Below, piece after piece: positions 45,401 through 56,636 of a stretch of 64,000 nucleotides of DNA. Location of the stretch: assembly GCA_014529385.2 (NCBI GenBank), contig CM043971.1, forward strand, positions 28,289,709 through 28,353,708, given 5' to 3'. Within the stretch, counting starts at the first letter, position 1, and each line of letters starts with the position of its first letter. The translations under genes and the position numbers were made by a program. This DNA comes from Adiantum capillus-veneris. Taxonomy: Eukaryota; Streptophyta; Polypodiopsida; Polypodiales; Pteridaceae. A model generated the notes under the pieces. The model saw only the letters and a program-made list of their open reading frames with translations, was not told the DNA's origin and did not search any database.

Positions 45401-45526
45401 GGCCATTAAGAGGTGTAAGGCTACCTTGTCTCCCTACTTTTTTGAGGGTATAGAGTGTGTCCACCACCCTCTTCCTATTGGCTGGCCTCTAATTAACCTT
45501 AATCCCAAAGGGCCCCTAGAGGGTTC
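42407..45526. other. Interior of the 4.2-kb insertion, no gene recognised
   Basis: AT-rich sequence with many T-runs near 45,100-45,300 and a poly-C at about 45,348-45,361. No frame shows a known motif. Confidence 0.5.
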
Positions 45527-46700
45527 ATATTTTTCCTAATGACAATTTCAATCTTACTTGGATCAGTAGAGATGCCATCCTTGGATATAATATATCCCAT
45601 GTTTTCCACTTTGTTAGTGAAGAAGGTGCACTTGCTATGCTTAGCATAAAGCTAATTCTAATGTAGAAGTTCAAGTACTCATCACACATGATGCTCATGT
45701 TGTTCCTTGTTCTTTGAGTAAACCAAAATATCATCAAAGAAGACAAGAATAAAATCATCAAGGTGTTTCCTAAAGACATCGGTCATAAGATAGTTAAAAG
45801 TTGTTGGAGAATTCGTAAGTAAAAAAGGCATGATTGTAAACTCATAATGTCCAAATCGAGTATTGAATCTTGTCTTTGGTATATCTTCCTCCTTGATTCA
45901 TTTTGATAATACTCGGACTTAAGATCAATTTTTGTGAAAATAGAAGCGCCATGTAATCAATCGAGCAACTCATTAACCCATGGTATTGCATACTTATTCT
46001 TGACTACTACCTAATTTAATCCACGATAATCAATACAAAGACGTAGAGTACCATCCTTCTTTTGATTAGAAAGAACAAAAGTACTCCATGGAGAAACACT
46101 GGGTTGAATGAAGCTTTGTTCAAGAAGTTAAGTTTCTCTTTGAGTTTCATAGACTCAGGCACCGACATCTTGTATGGTCTATGAGCAACTGGTTGAGCTC
46201 TTGGAATAAGATTTATTGGATGACCAACTTCACGCTTAGGTGGTAATTGTGAATTTTTTAAGAAAACACATCATCAAATTTTGTTAGCCACTCACATTCA
46301 GGTGCTTCTAAATTTTTCTCTGCAAGGTTAAACCTTACTGCGTAAACCATCTCATTCTTTCTATAGCTCTTCATTAGATTAGCGAAGTTCACTAGTTAAG
46401 TTTAGGTTGTCCTCACTTCCAGGTAACGGTAACCTTGGAGTTATGCTCATTTGCAAAAGTCAATGAAGCATTTTTGCAATGTATGTCATTGGTACTTAAT
46501 CCGATCCATTCCTAGAATTCTATCATAGAATCCTATGTGTACTACTGTAAAATGAGCTGAAGTATTGTGATCATCCAAAATAAAATTCAAGTTAGAAGAC
46601 TTAACCTTCCTACTCATAGCTGATTCCACTGTGTAGTCTATGTATATATCAATATAGGTTACCAAACACGATATATTTTTGTCAACAAGTCAAAGAAGGT
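45527..46700 (-). pseudogene. Gypsy remnant: protease end and reverse transcriptase (upstream half)
   Basis: The minus strand, read across frames, shows a protease-end segment with GMDRISTNDIHCKNASLTF, then [66 protein letters not shown] and the catalytic VFFDDILVYS (about 45,735-45,765), then MGYIISKDGISTDPSKIE. Several stops (for example in CIDYRGLN-stop-V) and frameshifts mark an old copy. It is continuous with 41,340-40,558 once the insertion is removed. It is a different lineage from elements 2 and 3. Confidence 0.8.
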
Positions 46701-47211
46701 CAACAAACAGATTTACCAAATCCACAATCTTCTCCATATTTTGCAAAATACTGAAGATTTCACCAATTCTTTATTTTGGTAACACCTTGTTAACTAGGAT
46801 ATTTTTCTAGCTATATGTCTCATTGTCTATCTACCAAGGTCTTCGAAATAGCAACCACACTTTAGCACTAAAAACAAAACAAAAGTATGATGTGGGAGGT
46901 AGGTAGCATATAAGATTTATAGAGATTTACTTTGGTGCCTTTGTTTCAAAAAGAGAACAAGGCTAAATTGATGCTCTCATATAAACTTCACCATGTGGTC
47001 ACCCTACAATGGTGACTTTATGAAAGACAACTATCCAATGTCAGATTGAGGTTATGCGTGGTGCATGAGACTCATGTAAGATGAGGACACTTCTCTTCAA
47101 TGGCACACTCTACCTCTTTGTAGCTTGGTGCGCTGTCTATCACTATGAAAATGACATACTTGGCTCCTTTGCTTTAGCTATGGTACGTACACTCATATAC
47201 TTTTATCAAGA
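46701..47211. other. Stretch without a recognised gene
   Basis: Possibly upstream protease/gag sequence of the gypsy remnant, too decayed to align. It ends at the AAAGG target-site duplication (47,212-47,216) of element 3. Confidence 0.5.
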
Positions 47212-47216
47212 AAAGG

Positions 47217-47614
47217 TGTCATAATAATCAATATCTAGTTCTCCTAAATGATTTTCTCATGTTAAACTGACCATTTAATATGGGGAAGTGCTAGGGGAGA
47301 AAAAGCTAGAATATTGGTTAAGCTGGCAGACCAGCCACTGTAGGGATCCAAAGGAGGGAAAATAGGGATCCAAAGGAGGGAAAATAGGGATCCAAAGGGG
47401 GGGCCATCTGCAAAAGAGCCATGTGCAACAATGGGCTAAAAAGACCCTAAGGTTCAGCCCATTAAGACTTCCAAAATGCTAAGGTTCCAAAATTCAAAGG
47501 TTGTGTCCTAAGGTCAACCTTAAGGAAATTGGATGCTTAGTGTGTGTGTCAAAAAGTCTTCCTCAAGGCCTACAAAGGAGGGGGCGAGCCCTTTTAGTAG
47601 GGGATGAGAGAGAA

Positions 47615-47654
<40 letters not shown>

Positions 47655-48852
47655 GCTCTCTTGGTACACAAGGGGAAAGAGGGACACATGTCAACTCCCT
47701 AGCCCAGATGCCCACAAGGTGTACCTAATTCCTATTGGATGGCCTTGGAGGTGGACCAATGAGAATTAGGCTAGAGTAAATCTAGTTTAATTAATTTAAA
47801 AACACTTAATAAAAGAACCAATGATAATTAAGCTCTCTAGAAGACTATTGGGCAGTCTCCCAAGGGGTCCAATGAGCATTCAGCAGCCCAATGGCTTGCC
47901 TGATTCCTATTGGCCAGGAGGCAAAGGGGTCCAATTAGAGTTTAGTTAAATTATTTAATTACCTAAGGCTCTCACAAAAGGAGAAAGGGGGACACATGTC
48001 AGAAAGCTATCACTTATGCTGCTTAATTTCTATTGGCTTGACTTAGGGAGGTCCAATGAGGCAAAAGCCAGACCAAGATAGCATGAAGGGCTCGCCCAAG
48101 AGAGAGAGGGGGCTGATTTTTGCTTGGCATTAACACACACACACACACTCACACTTGATCATGTGTGAAGAAAGACTACTCTATCTCCTCCCAAGCTTTA
48201 ATGGAGAGCTCATCACCTACTCCAAACTTGTGAGATAGAAGCCTACATCAACACACTCTTGGCATGTGGATGCAAATCCAACCAAGAGCCAAGCTTCAAT
48301 GCATGCTCATCTCCTCTACCATGCTAATTACTAAGCTAAGCTATGCTAATAAGAGTGATTATGTGAGGAGAAATACTTCTTTCTCGTAGTACTACTCCTT
48401 CCTCTCAATCTACTCTCATACCCTGTTAGCTCTCACCATCTCTCATGGTGTGTGAGGTCTTGGGTCTAAGACCGTGAGGGAATTGATGTTGTGTTTTAAT
48501 AAGTGTTTTGCTAGATGCATGAAGTTTCCATCTTCATTGCACTATCTAGTCTTGAAGGAACACAAAGAATTGTATTGTACAATGTCTCTCTTGATGGGAG
48601 AACCCATAATACAAAGCCTTTTGGAGGGGGGACCAGCTCCATGCAAATCCGGTCCTCAACTGTTGTCAATAGCTTAATTTCTCTCTCTTTTGAAAGTATT
48701 GTTCATGCTATCTAACTAGGTGTTATGCTTTTTGTTGCTCTCTCCACCCAAGCACTCTTGTTATTCTCATTAGGAACCTCTTCTAATGAAATGCCCACTA
48801 TGTTCATGCTATTTTCTGCTACACACAAGTTATTAGGCCATTAAATGTTACA
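47217..48852 (+). repeat. Element 3 5' LTR (1,636 bp)
   Basis: Starts TGTCATAATAATC and ends AAATGTTACA. It contains three copies of a 22-bp unit (TAGGGATCCAAAGGAGGGAA-type, 47,341-47,400), an (AC)n run at about 47,617-47,653 and a second AC run near 48,133. The 3' LTR has fewer unit copies and shorter AC runs. Confidence 0.95.
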
Positions 48853-48872
48853 TTGGTATGAGAGCACAAGGT
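48853..48872 (+). promoter_or_regulatory. Element 3 primer-binding site
   Basis: TTGGTATGAGAGCACAAGG follows the LTR directly. It is close to the initiator tRNA-Met PBS TGGTATCAGAGC. It is followed by about 395 bases of untranslated leader. Confidence 0.8.
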
Positions 48873-49267
48873 TTCTCTTTTCTTGCTCAAGAAGGGAGGT
48901 CCTCAAGCTAGCTATAAATGGTTGATGTTATTAATTGCCTGTGGATAAGTAGAATAGGGATTTTTCAGCTGTGCAATGTGCCTACCTTCGTGTAGATAAC
49001 GGGGAACACCGCTGAGAGCTATGGTCTTAATTATGGAGTCCTACGGGGCTTGCCTACGGCTTAACCACAATTGAGCTATTAGAAGCTTAGCAGGAGCCAA
49101 CACTGTATTGGTGGTGAAAGACCCTCTCTACTATTTCTTGCAATTAATGATACTCGAGCCACGGGTACAGTAGCTTGAGTGCTTTTCTAAAGGGGTAAAG
49201 AGGAGTAGCAACTAGGGCTTGAAGTGCCAACGTACACCTAAAAAGTTTACACCTAAAAATTGTTAGA

Positions 49268-50734
49268 ATGGCTGACAATAGTAAAGAGAGTGAAATTAAT
49301 GTTGATAACTTTGATTTTGCTAGTGAGCAAGCTACTAATGATGCCCCGATGCTTGTTAACTATCTTGTTTCTAGGCTTCAACAAGCCATGGGCAACCCAT
49401 CTCTCCAAAGTGAAGTGCAACGGTAGCTTCGTGCTCACGGGATTCTCCAAGCTCCTCACCATGACGAGAGAACACCTAGGAAGCCTCCTTGTGAGACTTC
49501 CAAAAGAGGTCTCTCTCCAATTCGGGAAGAAGAAGAGGATCCATACGAAGGGCTCAAGAATTTACTTTTTGATGATGCATCTCCTTCCCAAAGGAGAACT
49601 CAAGAGCCCCCACCGAAGGAACGAGAAAGAAGTGAGTCTCCCGCCACCTCGGCGGAGATGGCTCCACGAAGACGGCGGGCTAAACGCTCTCCATCACCAC
49701 CAAAGTGGAGAAGACCATCACATTCTTCTCCACATCATAATTCAAAGAGGGATGACAAAAAGCAAGACAAGAAAAAGGCGAGAAAGAGGACACCCTCTTC
49801 TCCATCTTCTTCATCCTCTTCCTCTTATGAAAGCGATGGTGAAGACAACGAAGATCAAGGCAAGAAAAAGGTGAGAAAGAGGTCACCCTCTTCTCCATCT
49901 TCCTCAAATTCTTCACCTTCTGAAGAAAGTGATGGTGCAACTTTTGAACCATCAAAAAGAAGAGGCCATAGGAAATCCTATGCCGCGTGGAAGAGGTCGT
50001 CCAAGCTCAAGAAGTTCAAAGAGGGAGGGAAGAGTATCTCTTTACTTACCTATGATGGCACCTTTGGTACTACGGACAAAGTCTTGGCCTTTATCCAACA
50101 ATTTGATGCGGCGTTTGGGGATGAGGGCTTCACGGAGTCCTCCAAGCTACGCCATGTAGCTATGCAGTTTCAAAAGTCCACCAGACAATGGTGGTCTAGC
50201 CTACGGGCCAATGGTGAAGCTCCACGAACATGGAAAGCTTTAAGAGCTTCCATTATGAAGCAATTTTTGGCCACCGATGCCAAAGACAAAGTACTCACCG
50301 AGTGGCGAAGCTTGAAGCTCTCTCCCTATGAATCCATCCACAAATATGTAGACATGTTTTGGGACTTACAACTCAAAGCCACTGTCTTCAAAAAGTTGGA
50401 TTTTGGAGAGAAAAAGCAACAATTCTGTGCGGGCTTAACCGAAGAAATGACGGAGTATGTCAACTCCCAAAGGTCACGCACCATATCGTCGGTAATACAC
50501 CATACTATGGTGGCCTCTCGAATCAATTTCCAAACGGGGGCTAAAAGAAATAATAAGCCACCGGAAAACAAGGGTTCCAACGAGCCTAAGGGGAAGGACA
50601 ATGTCCAAAAGTCTCCTAAGGGCAACGCCAACAAATCTAAAGAGAAGGGAGTCTACAAAGGTAAAAACAAACTCTCTCCTGAAGAGCTTGAGCGTTATCG
50701 CAAAGATAACCGATGTTTCAAGTGTGGTGAATAA
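49268..50734 (+). pseudogene. Element 3 gag
   Basis: The start ATG is 49,268-49,270 (MADNSKESEINVDNFDF), supported by alignment with element 2. A TAG at 49,424-49,426 replaces a Gln codon. The frame continues through an Arg/Ser-rich low-complexity region, then the capsid: FIQQFDAAFGDEGFTESSKL, RQWWSSLRANGEAPRTW, MKQFLATDAKDKVLTEW. The zinc knuckle begins CFKCGE at about 50,716 and is cut by TAA (50,732-50,734), again at a Gln codon; GHAYRAC follows in the same frame. Confidence 0.9.
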
Positions 50735-51733
50735 GGGCATGCGTACCGCGCTTGTCCCCAAAAGAACACCCGCCATGATCCTCCTAGAGCTACCTTGGTC
50801 GAAATTCACGAGTAGGAAACTCACCACAAAGGATCTCCTCTATGCCATGCTTGGGGAAAGGTAAGAGAACATGATGATTTTATTCTCTTTGACCCTGGTT
50901 CTACTCACAATTTTATATCTATAGAGTTGGCCACCAAGCTAGGCATACAAGCCTACGAGATGGGAGATGTTCTACCCGCAGACAGTGCTTTCAAGGGGCA
51001 AGAAGCTTCAGTCACTCCCTTAATCGGGAAATTGAGGCTCCATGTCCAAAGCTATGTGGACAAAGAGGACTTCTTTATCTCTCCTCTCAAGCATGAGGAT
51101 GTAATCCTAGGGGCACCATGGTTTGACCGCCTGGCTGCCAATGTTAAATTCCTTGAAAGGAGAATCTTCTTTAAGTTCAGGGAAAAAGATATGTATATAG
51201 ACGCTAAGGAAATGGGCAACACTATACCCATTGTACATACACCAGCTTTCAACAAGTCAATAAAGAGCTCTATTTCCGTGTACATGATTTTTGTTAAAGA
51301 TTCTCAAAATGAACCTAATGTTTTAGCAAAAGAAAATAAAAGCAACCAAAAAGAATTAGAGTTATCCAATTTTCTCAAGGGATTTCAGGATGTCTTTATT
51401 GACGACATCCCTTGTGAGCTACCTCCTAAACGAGGTAATGATGACCATGCAATTAAACTTCTTCCAGGAAGTTCACCGCCTAATAAATCTCCTTATAGAG
51501 TTTCTCAAGCTCAACAAGAGGAGATTATGCGGCAAGTGCATGAGTTAGTTGAGAAGGGCATGGTTAGGCCTAGCTCATCTCCATTTTGCTCACCTGTGCT
51601 ATTAGTGCAAAAGAAAGACGGCACATATTGCATGTCTGTCGACTATAGAGCACTAAATAGGATCACTATCAAGAATAGGTTTCCCGTTCCACGGGTAGAA
51701 GACCTATTTGATAAGCTACAAGGATCGACCTAG
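50735..51733 (+). pseudogene. Element 3 protease and start of reverse transcriptase
   Basis: The same frame as gag continues past TAA and another TAG at 50,813-50,815. The protease has FILFDPGSTHNFIS (DPG in place of DSG) and LGAPWFDRL. The linker runs through FLKGFQDVFIDDIPCELPP and LLPGSSPPNKSPYRVS, and RT begins at VEKGMVRPSSSPFCSPVLLVQKKDG and VDYRALN, with [16 protein letters not shown]. Alignment with element 2 shows a deletion of about three codons with frame change at about 51,730. Confidence 0.9.
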
Positions 51734-52620
51734 GATTGACCTAAAAAGTGGCTATCATCAAATAAGGATAGTTGATCAAGACATTGTAAAGACCGCATTT
51801 CGCACCACGTTTGGTCTTTACGAATATATTGTCATGCCTTTTGGCTTGACCAATGCACCAGCCACATTCAACCGCTTGATGGAGAAGCTGTTTAGGCCTC
51901 ATCGAACCTTCATTGGAGTGTTCTTTGATGATATTATCATCTACTCTAATTCATTAGACGAACACAAGAAACACCTCTAGGTAATATTTCAAGTCTTAAG
52001 AGAGAATAAGCTTTATGTTAATTGAAAGAAAAGTGAATTTTTCTTGCAAGAGATTCAATATTTAGGTCATATTATCTCTCAAGATGGCATCCAAATGGAT
52101 CCATCAAAGTTAGAGGTAATAAAAGGATGGCCTAAACCAAGGAATCTTCATGAACTAAGAAGCTTTATAGGTATGTGTGCATACTATAGACGCTTCATAG
52201 AAAAGTTCTCCCTAATTGAGGAACCATTACATGACCTAACAAAGAAAAGCGTTAGGTATACATGGGATGCTAAGGAGAACAATGCTTTCGAAAAGCTTAA
52301 AGAAAAGCTTGTCTCTCAACCTGTGCTTACACTCCTGGATCTCTCAAAACCATTTGAGGTCCAATGTGATGCTTGTGGTGATTGCCTTGGAGCCGTTTTG
52401 CTTCAAGGAGGGCACGCCATAGGTTATGAGAGTCGAAGGCTCGACCCTGTTGAGCAAGCTCTAGGCATTTATGAAAAGAAACTCCTTGCAGTTCTACATG
52501 CCTTAGACTCATGGAAGCACTATTTATTGGGGACTCCTTTCATTCTGCGAACGGATCACCAAAGTCTTAAGTACTTCATGACGTAGACCAAACTCTCTGA
52601 CAAACAAATGAGGTGGGAAT
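51734..52620 (+). pseudogene. Element 3 RT catalytic part and RNase H
   Basis: After the frameshift: [45 protein letters not shown] (YxDD equivalent FFDD intact), a TAG at 51,978-51,980, a TGA at 52,023-52,025, LGHIISQDGIQMDPSKLE, RSFIGMCAYYRRF, then RNase H: VQCDACGDCLGAVLLQ, YEKKLLAVLHALDSW, LRTDHQSLKYFMT. Further stops are at 52,584-52,586 (TAG) and 52,620-52,622 (TAA), the latter next to a second frameshift. Confidence 0.9.
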
Positions 52621-53776
52621 AAACCTTTTGCAATTTCATTTTCATATTGCTCACATTGCTGGCAAGCATAATCAAGTAGCCGATGCACTCTCAAGACGAC
52701 CGAGAGTGAATGCGGTTTCCATAGGAACTCACAATGATCTATCTTCAATGATAGATGAGTATGCTACTGATCCCGATTTTAGAGATGTGATTTCAGCCCT
52801 TGCACTAGGGAAGAAAGAAGAACCATTGACTTTACAAGATGGTTATCTTCTCTATGGCAATAGACTATGCGTTACTAACTCACTCCGTGAGAAAGGAATG
52901 TATGAATCTCATGCTCCTCCTTATGCAGGGCATAGAGGGATTCAATCTACGCTAAAGGGAATTGAAACATATTTCTATTGGCCTACCATGAAGGTGAACA
53001 TACAAGAGTATGTTTCTAAATGTGTGGTATGCCAAAAGACAAAATTTGATAGAGGGAAGCAACTTGGATTGCTTCAACCCTTGCCGATCCCTAATTCACC
53101 ATGGGAGAGCATATCCATGGATTTTATCTTTGGATTGCCTAAGTCAATCCATGGGAATACGAGAATATGGACGATAGTAGACAGGTTCAGTAAACAAGCT
53201 CATTTTATACCTGTCAAAAAGACTATCAAAGCCCATCAAATGGCAACCCTCTTCATTTCACAAATTTTCAAGTACCATGGCTTGCCAATGTCTATAGTGT
53301 CGGATAGAGATCCTAGAATGACCAATAATTTCTGGAAGGGTCTCTTTGAGAATTTAGGGACAAGGCTAAACTTCTCTTTGGCCTATCATCCACAAACGGA
53401 TGGCCAAAGTGAAATAGCTAACCTAACAATTCTCGATCTACTAAAAGCCTATGTAACGGAAGTAGATCAAAGATCCCACTGGGAGAAGTACTTACCCTTA
53501 GTGGAGTATGCTTACAATAACACTCTACATACTTCCACAGGAAAAGCACCTTTCGAGGTAATAGAGGGAAGATCAAAAAGTCCCTTGCTACTTAAGGTAC
53601 ATGGGAAGATCTTCGCTTCAGATGAGTATAGCCGAGACCTACAAGAATCTTTTCAAAATATTAAGGATGCTATCTCTATCTCACAGCAAAGGCAAAAGGC
53701 TGCTGCTGACAAGCACAGAAGAGCCCAAGCCTTTAAAGAAAATGATTGGGTCTTATTAAAATTTCCTAAGGCTTGA
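52613..53776 (+). pseudogene. Element 3 RNase H end and integrase
   Basis: The frame starts within LLQFHFHIAHIAGKHNQVADALSR, the RNase H end. The zinc finger is ESHAPPYAGHRGIQ to CVVCQKTK. The DDE core shows D in SMDFIFGLP, D in IVSDRDPRM and E in DGQSEIANL. All catalytic residues are present. It ends at TGA (53,774-53,776), where element 2 reads through into the C-terminal domain. Confidence 0.9.
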
Positions 53777-54199
53777 CTAAGGCACACGACGGGCAAGAAT
53801 CCTACGGGACACCAAAAGTACTATGCTAAACTAGCAAAAAGGTACTATGGTCCCTTTCAGATTCTTAGGCCAATCAATGAGATGGCCTATCAACTCAAGT
53901 TGCCCAATCATTGGATCATACACAATGCTTTCCATGTGAGCCTATTAAAGGCTTACAAAGGAGAGCCACCTCAAGAACCAACTACTGAAGACCCACCGGA
54001 GATCGAGGACCAAGAAGAGGTGCTGCAGCCCGAGTCCATTCTCCGACATGAAGACAAGGTATTAAGAGGCAGTAAGATTATCCGATGGTATCTTATTAAG
54101 TTTAAAAACTATCCTTTTGAAGATGCTAGATGGATGCAGGGCATACAGTTAAAGGATAGCCTAAACCTTGTCAATGCTTACAATGCTTCCCTAGAGTAG
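53777..54199 (+). pseudogene. Element 3 integrase C-terminus and chromodomain
   Basis: The same frame continues after the TGA: GHQKYYAKLAKRYYGPFQILRP, LPNHWIIHNAFHVSLLKAY, then the chromodomain-like SILRHEDKVLRGS and YLIKFKNYPFEDARWMQG. The domain probably binds modified histone tails or related chromatin. The terminal stop is TAG at 54,197-54,199. Confidence 0.9.
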
Positions 54200-54534
54200 G
54201 CAAATGTACAAATGTTTAAATGAACACAGTTTCTTTTTGTCTAATAAGACTCTCTTTTTGTTAATTTGTGCACAAATGTTAAGAAGTATGCATGCTTAGG
54301 ATCAAGTTTGCGGAGACGACGTCTCCCGAACACCAGGTAGAGCTTGTCACTCTACTATGGAAGATTGATAGGACCAATGTGCAAACATGCTTGTGGCAGC
54401 CTTAGGCTCTCAAGCACCAAATGGACTAGTCATCCATTGTGGAATGATGTCGTAGGGTAACATAGGGATCCTCTACCCGCTAAGAAAAGGACTCATGAAT
54501 ATCATTTATCTTCTCTACACCATAGTCGAGGAAA

Positions 54535-56129
54535 TGTCATAATAATCAATATCTAATTCTCCTAAATGATTTTCTCATGTTAAACTGATCATTTAATATG
54601 GGGAAGTGCCAGGGGAGAAAAAGCTAGAATATTGGTTAAGCTGGCAGACCGGCCACTGTAGGGATCCAAAGGAGGGAAAATAGGGATCCAAAGGGGGGGC
54701 CATCTGCAAAAGAGCCATGTGCAACAATGGGCTAAAAAGACCCTAAGGTTCAGCCCATTAAGACTTCCAAAATGCTAAGGTTCCAAAATTCAAAGGTTGT
54801 GTCCTAAGGTCAACCTTAAGGAAATTGGATGCTTAGTGTGTGTGTCAAAAAGTCTTCATCAAGGCCTACAAAGGAGGGGGCGAGCCCTTTTAGTAGGGGA
54901 TGAGAGAGAAACCCACACACACACACACACAAGCTCTCTTGTTACACAAGGGGAAAGAGGGACACATGTGAGCTCCCTAGCCCAGATGCCCACAAGGTGT
55001 ACCCAATTCCTATTGGATGGCCTTGGAGGTGGACCAATGAGAATTAGGCTAGAGTAAATCTAGTTTAATTAATTTAAAAACACTTAATAAAAGAACCAAT
55101 GATAATTAAGCTCTCTAGAAGACTATTGGGCAGTCTCCCAAGGGGTCCAATGAGCATTCAACAGCCCAATGGCTTGCCTGATTCCTATTGGCCAGGAGGC
55201 AAAGGGGTCCAGTTAGAGTTTAGTTAAATTATTTAATTACCTAAGGCTCTCACAAAAGGGGAAAGGGGGACACATTTCAGAAGGCTATCACTTATGCTGC
55301 TTAATTTCTATTGGCTTGACTTAGGGAGGTCCAATGAGACAAAAGCCAGACCAAGATAGCATGAAGGGCTCGCCCAAGAGAGAGAGGGGGCTGATTTTTG
55401 CTTGGCATTAACACACACACACTCACACTTGATCATGTGTGAAGAAAGACTACTCTATCTCCTCCCAAGCTTTAATGGAGAGCTCATCACCTACTCCAAG
55501 CTTGTGAGATAGAAGCCTACATCAACACACTCTTGGCATGTGGATGCAAATCCAACCAAGAGCCAAGCTTCAATGCATGCTCATCTCCTCTACCATGCTA
55601 ATTACTAAGCTAAGCTATGCTAATAAGAGTGATTATGTGAGGAGAAATACTTCTTTCTCGTAGTACTACTCCTTCTTCCTCTCAATCTACTCTCATACCC
55701 TGCTAGCTCTCACCATCTCTCATGGTGTGTGAGGTCTTGGGTCTGAGACCGTGAGGGAATTGATGTTGTGTTTTAATAAGTGTTTTGCTAGATGCATGAA
55801 GTTTCCATGTTCATTGCACTAGCTAGTCTTGAAGGAACACAAAGAATTGTATTGTACAATGTCTCTCTTGATGGGAGAACCCATAATACAAAGCCTTTTG
55901 GAGGGGGGACCAGTTCCATGCAAATCCGGTCCTCAACTGTTGTCAATAGCTTAATTTCTCTCTCTTTTGAAAGTATTGTTCATGCTATCTAACTAGGTGT
56001 TATGCTTTTTGTTGCTCTCTCCACCCAAGCACTCTTGTTATTCTCATTAGGAACCTCTTCTAATGAAATGCCCACTATGTTCATGCTATTTTCTGCTACA
56101 CACAAGTTATTAGGCCATTAAATGTTACA
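54535..56129 (+). repeat. Element 3 3' LTR (1,595 bp)
   Basis: Starts TGTCATAATAATC and ends AAATGTTACA, followed by the TSD AAAGG. It is shorter than the 5' LTR because of one fewer 22-bp unit (two copies at 54,660-54,700) and contracted AC runs (54,914-54,931). The expected purine tract before it is reduced to GAGGAAA. Confidence 0.95.
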
Positions 56130-56134
56130 AAAGG

Positions 56135-56636
56135 GATCAACTTTCTCTTTAGTGAGATGTCAATGAATTCTAAAAGATGTTAGGTCACACTAATGCATCT
56201 TAAAAGATAAAGGAGTTGCAATTCACATTAAAATGTGATCCCACATACAATAAAAACATGTGTCCACTTAAGGTGTAACTCGAAATAGGCTTGCCTATCA
56301 AATGTTTTGTGTATTCTGTATGAGATGAGAGAATGAAGATATGGGGCTTTTCAATGAATTCAATATACAACACTCTTTTAGATAAAATGGGAAAATTCCA
56401 CATCTTTGGGACTGATTTCAATGCCTATGGATTCCTATTTCCCATTTGATTTGGAAAAATTTCAATTATTTTGGGACTTGTCTTGAGGACTTGTGTTACA
56501 TTAGACAAAGAGATAGATTCTCAAGAAAATGGTGGTGTTGAGAAACACCTTTTTTTTTCATGTTGGTGTTAATTGATACTTTATAAAACATACATAGACA
56601 CGGATAGCAAGAAAAACAATATATGAAAATGAAATG
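56135..56636. other. Stretch without a recognised gene
   Basis: AT-rich; would be the 3' flank of the minus-strand gene ending at 56,637. A poly-T run lies near 56,550. No polyadenylation signal can be assigned with confidence. Confidence 0.5.

Larger units (their letters stand above)
41341..45526. mobile_element. 4.2-kb insertion of unknown class with ATAT duplication and imperfect inverted ends
   Basis: It interrupts a gypsy RT. ATAT is present on both sides (41,337-41,340 and 45,527-45,530), and removing the insert and one ATAT restores the reading frame across the join. The ends are imperfect inverted repeats: GGACC...GGGCC against GAACC...GGGCC, followed, offset by about 20 bases, by GGGATTAAGG[CT]TAAT on both sides (14 of 15). 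It lacks TG...CA ends. The interior has a CT-rich tract (about 41,740-41,940), a coiled-coil fragment (42,206-42,406) and otherwise no recognised protein. A 4-bp duplication excludes typical hAT and MULE insertions. Confidence 0.65.
47217..56129 (+). mobile_element. Element 3: complete chromovirus (Ty3/gypsy) with AAAGG target-site duplication
   Basis: Direct repeats of AAAGG at 47,212-47,216 and 56,130-56,134 flank two TG...CA LTRs (47,217-48,852 and 54,535-56,129). Between them lie a PBS, an untranslated leader, gag, protease, RT, RNase H, integrase and chromodomain, all on the plus strand. By eye about 21 substitutions separate the LTRs over about 1.55 kb of alignable sequence, so insertion is fairly recent. 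Nevertheless the coding region has eight stop codons and two small deletions that shift frame. It is homologous to element 2. Confidence 0.95.
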
